From JADGQM01 sp964441945 (GTDB lineage Bacteria > Desulfobacterota > Syntrophobacteria > Syntrophobacterales > Syntrophobacteraceae), in contig CAYTWB010000001.1 in NCBI GenBank assembly GCA_964441945.1, positions 62,001 through 126,000 on the forward strand: a stretch of 64,000 bases of DNA. The letters are read 5' to 3'. Shown in pieces: positions 57,913-64,000 of the stretch. Under the pieces are notes generated by a model that had not been told where the DNA came from, searched no databases, and saw nothing but the letters and a program-made list of their open reading frames with translations. The stretch's first letter is position 1. Each line of letters begins with the position of its first letter. The translations under genes were made by a program, and so were the position numbers.

Positions 57913-59853
57913 ATGAGTTCTGATAGTATTCAGGTGAATTTTGGAGACGGCAGCCGGAAAACCTTTCCCAAGGGTATTTCACTGGGCGACGTTTTGAGAT
58001 CATCGGATGAGGCGGAACCTTCACCGATTGCAGCGCGTTTGGACGGCAAACTCGTGGATCTGAATACCGTCCTGGATTCCGATGCAACCATCGAGGGTGT
58101 CAGAACGGATTCCGCACAGGGGCTGGAAATCCTGCGGCACAGCGCTTCTCATATCATGGCCCAGGCGGTCAAGGCGTTGTTCCCGGACGCCAGAGTTGCC
58201 ATCGGCCCGGCCATTGAAAACGGATTCTACTATGATTTCGATGTGCAGAAGCCGTTTTCCGACGACGACCTGGCACGCATCGAGGCGAAGATGGCTGAGA
58301 TCATTTCACAGAACCTGGCCTTTTGCCGTGAGGAAATCCCCAGGGAAGAGGCTATCGCCCGGTTTGAGAAGGCCGGTGAAACTTACAAGGTTGAGATTCT
58401 CGAAGCGCTCGCTGACGCCAGGGTATCCCTGTATCAACAGGGTGATTTTATCGATCTGTGCCGCGGACCGCACATTCCCGAAACCGGCCATTTGAAGGCC
58501 TTCAAGCTGACCAGCGTCGCCGGGGCCTACTGGCGGGGCGATGAGCGGAACAGAATGCTCCAGAGGATCTATGGGACCGCCTTTGGCGACACGGAGGCCC
58601 TGAACAACCACCTGCGCTTTCTGGAGGAGGCTCACAGGCGAGACCATCGCCGCCTGGGCAGAGAACTGGATCTCTTCAGTTTCAGCGACGAGGTCGGGGC
58701 CGGGATGGTTATCTATCACCCAAAGGGCGCCATTCTTCGCCACATTCTAGAAGTTTTTGAGAAACGGGAACACCTGCGCCGGGGATACCATATTGTCCAG
58801 GGACCGACACTGCTCAAGACGGAGCTCTGGAAGCGCTCCGGTCACTTCGACAACTACCGTGAGAACATGTACTTCACGGAGATCGATGAGCAGTCCTACG
58901 GCATCAAACCCATGAACTGCCTGGCTCATATGCTCATCTATAAGTCCAAGATCAGGAGCTACCGCGATCTGCCGCTGCGTTTTTTTGAATTGGGCACGGT
59001 GCATCGGCATGAGAAGTCAGGCGTGTTGCACGGTTTGCTCCGCGTGCGACAGTTCACTCAGGATGACGCCCATATATTGTGCATGCCCGAGCAGCTTAAC
59101 AGGGAAATTCAGGATATCCTCGACTTTGTGATCGATGTGATGGGAATTTTCGGGTTCTCTTATGATATGGAGATCAGCACGCGCCCGGGAAAATCCATTG
59201 GGTCCGATCTGGATTGGGGCCGAGCCACCGATGCCTTGATCGGCGCCATTGAGGACAAGGGAATCCCCTATACGATTTGTAAGGGGGAGGGTGCTTTCTA
59301 CGGTCCGAAGATCGACGTAAAGCTGCGAGACGCTCTGGATCGTCGCTGGCAATGTGCGACCATTCAGTGTGATTTCACTCTCCCGGAGCGTTTCGATCTG
59401 ACCTATATCGGGATTGACGGGCAGCGTCATCGCCCGGTAATGCTTCACCGCGTGATCCTGGGTGCGATAGAGCGCTTTCTCGGGGTGCTCATTGAGCATT
59501 ATGCCGGCGCCTTCCCGACTTGGCTGGCCCCGGTGCAGACGGTCATCGTGACGGTATCCGATGCTCAGCTTCCCTTTGCGAGAGAGGCCTTCGAGAAACT
59601 GCGTGACCGCGGTGTGAGGGTTGAGCTCGACGATAGGAATGAGAAACTGGGCTACAAGATCCGCGAGGCACAAGTCCAGAAGATCCCGTACATGCTTGTG
59701 ATTGGAGACCGCGAAGTTGCAGCGCGAGGCATCAGTCCGAGGCGGCGAGACGGAAGCCAGCTGAAGATGATGAGTCCCGAGGATTTTGCCTCCCTGATCG
59801 AAAAGGAATGTTTCGACGCCACGAAAGGCAAGGTTGGTTTGGGCATAATCTAG
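57913..59853 (+). CDS. thrS: Threonyl-tRNA synthetase
   Basis: The class II synthetase charges tRNA-Thr. I chose ATG 57913 (MSSDSIQVNFG); ATG 57889 is possible. Domains: N-terminal TGS-like domain (about 1-65), editing domain with HSASHIMAQAV and the DLCRGPHIP zinc/editing motif, catalytic core with KPMNCLAHMLIY, RFFELGTVHRHEKSGVLHGLLRVRQFTQDDAH (positions about residues 355-386), and a C-terminal anticodon domain. Length 646 is normal. It heads the translation operon thrS-infC-rpmI-rplT-pheS-pheT. Confidence 0.96.
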   Translation: MSSDSIQVNFGDGSRKTFPKGISLGDVLRSSDEAEPSPIAARLDGKLVDLNTVLDSDATIEGVRTDSAQGLEILRHSASHIMAQAVKALFPDARVAIGPAIENGFYYDFDVQKPFSDDDLARIEAKMAEIISQNLAFCREEIPREEAIARFEKAGETYKVEILEALADARVSLYQQGDFIDLCRGPHIPETGHLKAFKLTSVAGAYWRGDERNRMLQRIYGTAFGDTEALNNHLRFLEEAHRRDHRRLGRELDLFSFSDEVGAGMVIYHPKGAILRHILEVFEKREHLRRGYHIVQGPTLLKTELWKRSGHFDNYRENMYFTEIDEQSYGIKPMNCLAHMLIYKSKIRSYRDLPLRFFELGTVHRHEKSGVLHGLLRVRQFTQDDAHILCMPEQLNREIQDILDFVIDVMGIFGFSYDMEISTRPGKSIGSDLDWGRATDALIGAIEDKGIPYTICKGEGAFYGPKIDVKLRDALDRRWQCATIQCDFTLPERFDLTYIGIDGQRHRPVMLHRVILGAIERFLGVLIEHYAGAFPTWLAPVQTVIVTVSDAQLPFAREAFEKLRDRGVRVELDDRNEKLGYKIREAQVQKIPYMLVIGDREVAARGISPRRRDGSQLKMMSPEDFASLIEKECFDATKGKVGLGII

Positions 59854-59944
59854 CGATATCGAAAAGAGCGATACGCTTCCATAAGAATGTTGAGGGGCCC
59901 ATTACATTTGAGAATCTATCGAAACCATCGGAAAGGAGGATGAG

Positions 59945-60454
59945 ATCCTGGAGAAACAGATCAACATCAACGAGAAGATTCGTGCCCTGGAAGTTCGCGT
60001 AATCGGGCAGGAAGGCCAGCAGATGGGGGTTTTGTCTTTGAAAAAGGCCCTCGAACTGGCTGCTCATGAGGAGCTGGATCTTGTCGAAGTCGCCCCGAAC
60101 GCCGATCCTCCGGTTTGCAGGATCATGGATTTTGGCAAATTCAAATACCAGCAGAACAAACGAACTCAAGAGGCCAAAAAGAAGCAGACCGTCATACAGG
60201 TGAAAGAGGTCAAAGTCCGCCCGAAGACCGACGAACATGATCTGCAGGTCAAGATACGCCACATCAAGCGCTTTCTCGGGCAGAAAGACAAGGCCAAGGT
60301 CACCATCCTGTTTCGAGGGCGGGAGATTGCCTACACAGAGCTGGGGATGAAGGTCCTGGAGCGCGTCAAGGAAGAGCTCAAAGAAGATGCCGTTGTCGAA
60401 CAGCCGCCCAAGATGGAAGGCCGCAACATGGTCATGATTCTGGCTCCCAGGTAG
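59945..60454 (+). CDS. infC: Translation initiation factor IF-3, non-AUG start
   Basis: The conserved N-terminus INEKIRALEVRVIGQEGQQMGVL begins well before the first in-frame ATG (60023). Upstream, AAGGAGG (59933-59939) is followed 5 nt later by ATC (59945) and 8 nt later by CTG (59948), with no in-frame ATG, GTG or TTG. An AUC (or CUG) start is therefore inferred, giving about 169 residues. IF-3 genes commonly use rare starts (AUU in E. coli), which lets IF-3 repress its own translation. The C-terminal domain includes KVTILFRGREIAYTELG. Confidence 0.93.
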   Translation: MLEKQININEKIRALEVRVIGQEGQQMGVLSLKKALELAAHEELDLVEVAPNADPPVCRIMDFGKFKYQQNKRTQEAKKKQTVIQVKEVKVRPKTDEHDLQVKIRHIKRFLGQKDKAKVTILFRGREIAYTELGMKVLERVKEELKEDAVVEQPPKMEGRNMVMILAPR

Positions 60455-60711
60455 AGGAACTCAATGGAAAAAGCTTGACACATCTTTCGAAGATCGACTA
60501 AACACTCAAGTTTCAATTTGCAGTCGAACAAACTCGGGTCGTTTGCCGTTGCTCCTGATGCCTCGCCCGGTGGGTCCTGTGGGGGCTCAGGTCATGCCGT
60601 CGGTCCATCCGAGGGGAAGTGTCCGTTTCCGCCTGAAGAGGCATGGTAGAAGATAAGGGGCGAAGCATTGCTGTAGATTCCATGCCTTTGCCCGATGTCA
60701 TGGAGAATAGA
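60455..60711 (+). other. 257-nt infC-rpmI spacer, possible ribosomal-protein leader
   Basis: This spacer is unusually long for an operon that is compact elsewhere. A perfect -35-like TTGACA (60475-60480) has only a weak -10 17-18 bp downstream. GC-rich segments (cctcgcccggtgggtcctgtgggggctcagg, 60550-60580) could fold. An L20-autoregulatory leader or an internal promoter is possible; neither is proven. Confidence 0.35.
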
Positions 60712-60909
60712 ATGCCCAAGATTCGAACCAATCGAGCCGCAGCGAAGCGTTTCAAGCGAACGGGAACAGGCAAGTTCCTGCGAGCAAAAGCCAACAAGAG
60801 TCATATCCTGACCAAGAAGAGTCGCCAGAGAAAGCGCAGGCTGCGCCAGACGATCATTGCCGACGCGGTTAACACCAACGCGCTGAGGCGAATGCTTCCT
60901 TACCTGTAA
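60712..60909 (+). CDS. rpmI: 50S ribosomal protein L35
   Basis: The 65-residue basic protein starts at ATG 60712 (MPKIRTNRAAAKRFKRTG), with GGAG upstream; the longer frame from 60643 is not L35. SHILTKKSRQRKRRLRQ is the family core. Its position between infC and rplT is canonical. Confidence 0.97.
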   Translation: MPKIRTNRAAAKRFKRTGTGKFLRAKANKSHILTKKSRQRKRRLRQTIIADAVNTNALRRMLPYL

Positions 60910-60931
60910 ATTAACTTAGGAGTACCTGTTT

Positions 60932-61285
60932 ATGGCAAGGGTGAAAAAGGCGGTTAAATCACGCGAGCGTCGCAAGAAGATCCTGGACATGGCCAGGGGA
61001 TATCGAGGTGGTCGAGGGAGGCTTTTCAGGACTGCCACAGAAACGGTGGATCGCGCTCTGAAATTTGCCTATCGTGACCGCAAAGTGCGCAAGCGATCAT
61101 TCCGCAGTCTCTGGATTATGCGGATCAACGCAGCGGCTCGGCTCCATGAACTGAGCTACTCACGGTTCATGAACGGCCTGAAGAAGGCTAATGTTGTCCT
61201 GGACCGAAAGGTCCTGGCTTCCCTGGCAGTGACCGACCCGCAGGCCTTTGCCAGGCTGGCTCAGATCGCAAAAGAAGCAGCCTAG
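60932..61285 (+). CDS. rplT: 50S ribosomal protein L20
   Basis: This 117-residue assembly protein binds 23S rRNA early and can repress its operon. Features: MARVKKAVKSRERRKKIL, GYRGGRGRLFRTATE and RDRKVRKRSFRSLWIMRINAA. AGGAG lies 10 nt before the ATG. It starts 22 bp after rpmI. Confidence 0.98.
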   Translation: MARVKKAVKSRERRKKILDMARGYRGGRGRLFRTATETVDRALKFAYRDRKVRKRSFRSLWIMRINAAARLHELSYSRFMNGLKKANVVLDRKVLASLAVTDPQAFARLAQIAKEAA

Positions 61286-61287
61286 AC

Positions 61288-62298
61288 ATGGAAGAAACTG
61301 TTCGCAAGCTCCTGCACAATGCCGTTGCCGAGTTTGAGGCGGCGGGGGACGACCTTCAGGAGCTGGACCAACTTCGCATCCGGTACCTGGGGAGAAAAGG
61401 AAAGCTGACTCAGCTTTTTAAGGAGCTGGCGGGCTCCTCTGAAGAAGACCGGCGGCTGGCCGGGAAGCTTCTCAACAGGGCTAAAGCCGAGATTGAAAGC
61501 GGTCTATCTGAGGCGATCAAAGAAGCCAAACAACGATTGCTCGATCGCCGGGAACAGTTTGACGTGACCATCCCCGGGTATCGACCACTGCGGGGGCGCC
61601 TTCACCCTGTTACTCAAGTAAGTCTTCAGATTTCTAGGATTTTTAGCTCACTGGGGTTTACAGCGGTTGAGGGGCCGGAAGTCGAGCTGGATTACTATAA
61701 CTTCGAGGCGCTGAACATTCCCAAAGACCATCCTGCTCGAGACATGCAGGATACATTCTACATTTCGGACGAGGTGGTCCTGCGCACTCATACTTCTCCT
61801 CTCCAGGTTCGCGTCATGGAAAAGCGCCGTCCGCCGATTCGGATCATCGCTCCCGGCAGGACCTACCGCTGTGACTCCGATGCCACCCACACCCCGATGT
61901 TTCACCAAGTCGAAGGCCTGATGGTCGGAGAGAACATCTCTTTTGGCGATCTGAAGGGGATTCTGACAATATTTGTTCATCAGATGTTCGGTGCCGATGT
62001 TGCCCTGCGATTCAGGCCCAGCTTTTTCCCTTTTACCGAGCCGAGTGCTGAAGTGGACATCGAGTGCGTTATGTGCCGCGGACAGGGATGTCGAGTCTGT
62101 TCGCAGACCGGATGGCTGGAGATCCTTGGGTCTGGAATGGTCGACCCGGAAGTGTTCAGGATGGTCGGATACGATCCCGAGAAGGTGACCGGTTTTGCCT
62201 TTGGAATGGGAATTGAGCGGGTTGCGATGCTGAAATACGGGATCGACGACCTGAGGCTTTTCTTCGAGAACGATCTTCGCTTCTTGCGGCAATTCTAG
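61288..62298 (+). CDS. pheS: Phenylalanyl-tRNA synthetase alpha subunit
   Basis: This 336-residue subunit forms the catalytic core of the alpha2-beta2 enzyme. The N-terminal coiled-coil (about 1-90) binds tRNA. Motif 2 region PIRIIAPGRTYRCDSDATHTP and motif 3 GFAFGMGIERVAMLKYGIDD are class II hallmarks, and FTEPSAEVDIECVMCRG is conserved. It starts 2 bp after rplT. Confidence 0.97.
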   Translation: MEETVRKLLHNAVAEFEAAGDDLQELDQLRIRYLGRKGKLTQLFKELAGSSEEDRRLAGKLLNRAKAEIESGLSEAIKEAKQRLLDRREQFDVTIPGYRPLRGRLHPVTQVSLQISRIFSSLGFTAVEGPEVELDYYNFEALNIPKDHPARDMQDTFYISDEVVLRTHTSPLQVRVMEKRRPPIRIIAPGRTYRCDSDATHTPMFHQVEGLMVGENISFGDLKGILTIFVHQMFGADVALRFRPSFFPFTEPSAEVDIECVMCRGQGCRVCSQTGWLEILGSGMVDPEVFRMVGYDPEKVTGFAFGMGIERVAMLKYGIDDLRLFFENDLRFLRQF

Positions 62299-62435
62299 GT
62301 TTCTGTTTGAGAAGGGCTTTGAGCTTGTTCCAGCAGATTCGGCCCTGATCCAGCGAACCATAATCCCCGCAATCCGCAATCCTAACCATTATTCCAACGC
62401 TCTGGTCAGTTGAGATGAGGATGAGGTAACGAAAA

Positions 62436-64000
62436 ATGATTGTCAGTCTTGAATGGCTCCGGAACTACGTGGACGTTCGTTTGCCCGTCGAAGAACTGGC
62501 TCATCGCCTGACGATGGCAGGGCTCGAGGTGGAGTCTGTTCGGCGGCTCAATCCCCACCTGGAGAATGTTGTGACTGCCAAACTGGCTTCCATTCGCCGC
62601 CATCCCGGTGCGGACCGCCTCCAGCTTTGCGAGGCGTCGGTTGGCAATGCTCAATACCACATCGTCTGCGGAGCACCCAATGTGAAGGAAGGGGACATCG
62701 TCCCGCTCGCCCTTTCCGGGGCGCAACTGTCCAGTGGGATGACCATTCAGGAAGCTCACATACGAGGGCAGCTTTCTCAGGGGATGCTCTGTTCTCAGAA
62801 GGAATTGGGACTGGGGGATGATGCGAGCGGTATTTGGGTCCTGCCTGAGGATACACCGGTCGGCCTGCCGTTTGGGGATGCCATGGGTCTCGGGGATCAG
62901 ATCATCGACGTTGCGGTGACACCAAACCGGAGCGACTGCCTCTCTATTCTCGGTATTGCCCGGGAAGTTGCAGCCATCTGTGAAGTACCCTTGAGGTACC
63001 CCTCGATTTCTCTCGCAGAATCAGGTCCGCAAGTCTCCGCTCTCAGCAGAATCACCATAGATGACCCGGTCGGCTGTCCGAGGTATACGGCACGGATTGT
63101 GCGGAACATATCGGTAGGCCCCTCGCCCAAATGGCTTCGAGAGCGGCTGGAAGCGGTAGGGCTTCGATCGATAAACAACATTGTGGATGTCACCAATTAT
63201 ATTCTCATGGAGATGGGGCAACCTCTGCATGCATTTGATTTCGAACGTCTGAGGGAACAGCGGATTGTTGTTCGCAGGGCCCATGCCGGAGAGCGGTTCA
63301 CAACCCTGGACGGCGTGGAACGAACCCTCTTTGACGACACGCTGCTCATCTGCGACGGCCAGGGACCGGTAGCCATTGCCGGAATCATGGGCGGCCTGGA
63401 CTCTGAGATCACGCCGGATACTGCGAACGTTTTGATCGAGAGCGCCTACTTCGATCCCCCGTGCATTCGCAGAAGCAGCAAGAAACTGGGGCTCAGGACG
63501 GAGTCCAGCTACCGGTTCGAGCGCGGAGTCGATCTGGAAGGGGTGGTTCGAGCGCTTGACAGGGCCGCTCAATTGATGATGGAAGTTGGGGGAGGCCAAG
63601 TCGCAAAGGGACGGCTCGATGCCTATCCGAAGGCTATGGAAGCACCCTGTCTGATCCTGGACATTGATCGCACCAACCGGTTCCTGGGCACTACCCTTTC
63701 CACAAAGGAGATCTCCGAGGCCCTCGGCCGAATCGAACTGAAGGTGGAAGCGCTCGACGACAACCGCCTTCAGGTCACGGTACCTTCCTTTCGCCCCGAT
63801 ATTACCAGAGAAGTTGATCTGGCGGAAGAAGTTGCCCGGCTCATCGGGTATGACAGGATACCGGTAACCTGCCCTGTGGCTGCTGTTGAAGCCGAATCCG
63901 CTGATCCGCATTTGAAGCTGCGGCAGGAGATCAAAGAATTTCTTCTGGGAGCGGGATTCTACGAGGTGCTGAACTATTCCTTTATCTCTTTTGAATCCCT
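62436..64000 (+). CDS. pheT: Phenylalanyl-tRNA synthetase beta subunit, 3' end cut by window
   Basis: ATG 62436 (MIVSLEWLRNYVDV) starts a frame still open at the window end; about 521 of roughly 800 residues are visible. The tRNA-binding domain includes HPGADRLQLCEA and IVCGAPNVKEGD. B1 domain segments TPNRSDCLSILGIAREVAAI and NNIVDVTNYILMEMGQPLHAFD follow, then AIAGIMGG of the B3/B4 editing region. It lies 137 bp after pheS. Confidence 0.96.
   Translation, partial: MIVSLEWLRNYVDVRLPVEELAHRLTMAGLEVESVRRLNPHLENVVTAKLASIRRHPGADRLQLCEASVGNAQYHIVCGAPNVKEGDIVPLALSGAQLSSGMTIQEAHIRGQLSQGMLCSQKELGLGDDASGIWVLPEDTPVGLPFGDAMGLGDQIIDVAVTPNRSDCLSILGIAREVAAICEVPLRYPSISLAESGPQVSALSRITIDDPVGCPRYTARIVRNISVGPSPKWLRERLEAVGLRSINNIVDVTNYILMEMGQPLHAFDFERLREQRIVVRRAHAGERFTTLDGVERTLFDDTLLICDGQGPVAIAGIMGGLDSEITPDTANVLIESAYFDPPCIRRSSKKLGLRTESSYRFERGVDLEGVVRALDRAAQLMMEVGGGQVAKGRLDAYPKAMEAPCLILDIDRTNRFLGTTLSTKEISEALGRIELKVEALDDNRLQVTVPSFRPDITREVDLAEEVARLIGYDRIPVTCPVAAVEAESADPHLKLRQEIKEFLLGAGFYEVLNYSFISFES

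Overview
The window looks like chromosomal DNA of a strictly anaerobic, GC-rich (roughly 55-58% by eye) deltaproteobacterium (Desulfobacterota), most like the Syntrophobacter/Syntrophobacterales group. This is inferred from gene order (ilvB-ilvN-ilvC-psd-pssA-leuC-leuD-leuB-asd-rsmD-coaD and thrS-infC-rpmI-rplT-pheS-pheT), homoaconitase-type LeuC/LeuD, a probable selenoprotein, TRAP uptake and many short Deltaproteobacteria-style palindromic repeats. No rRNA, CRISPR array or prophage was seen.

Layout. 1-4.1 kb (minus strand): a sugar-phosphate nucleotidyltransferase cut by the window edge, an alpha/beta hydrolase and glnS. 4.4-12.2 kb (plus): a compact signalling and redox cluster. It holds a secreted caspase-like/SUMF1-like protein, a DUF4384 protein, a CHASE2 adenylate cyclase, a PLP trans-sulfuration enzyme, a Bcp peroxiredoxin whose peroxidatic residue is encoded by in-frame UGA with a SECIS-like hairpin, and an ABC exporter. 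12.5-15.6 kb: an AbrB-type membrane protein, a secreted nuclease, a decayed transposase and tRNA-Glu/tRNA-Gln. 15.7-26.4 kb (minus): coaD, rsmD, asd, leuB, leuD, leuC, pssA, psd, ilvC, ilvN, ilvB, a branched-chain amino acid, aspartate-family and phospholipid supercluster. 26.7-28.9 kb: an ArsR-controlled permease operon with a clear palindromic operator.

29-48 kb is a mixed region: metal-dependent cyclase, Fe-S aldo/keto reductase, class V aminotransferase, a transglutaminase-like membrane protein, DUF2284, an SppA-like lipoprotein, SAM enzymes, an oligopeptide-binding protein, NudC, a complete DctPQM TRAP transporter, RNase D and an Smr protein. 48.4-55.4 kb (minus) carries ade, bfn, miaB, a double CNB protein and a DUF4911 gene. 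An ISAs1-type element of 1917 bp (53236-55152) with 10-bp target duplications sits in the last codons of the DUF4911 gene. 55.7-64 kb (plus): a secreted protein, a PgsA-like enzyme, tRNA-Val, then thrS-infC-rpmI-rplT-pheS-pheT, with pheT running off the end.

The most unusual items are the UGA-encoded Bcp, a duplicated C-terminal domain in IlvN, a ketol-acid reductoisomerase with NADH-type cofactor-loop residues, a DUF4338 (DruA-like)-transposase fusion with an A_AAA_AAG slippery site and an internal ribosome binding site, infC with an AUC or CUG start, and a nested repeat family. Four genes are missed or mis-started by simple ATG-to-stop ORF calling: the edge genes at 1-756 and 62436-64000, the UGA-containing bcp, and infC.
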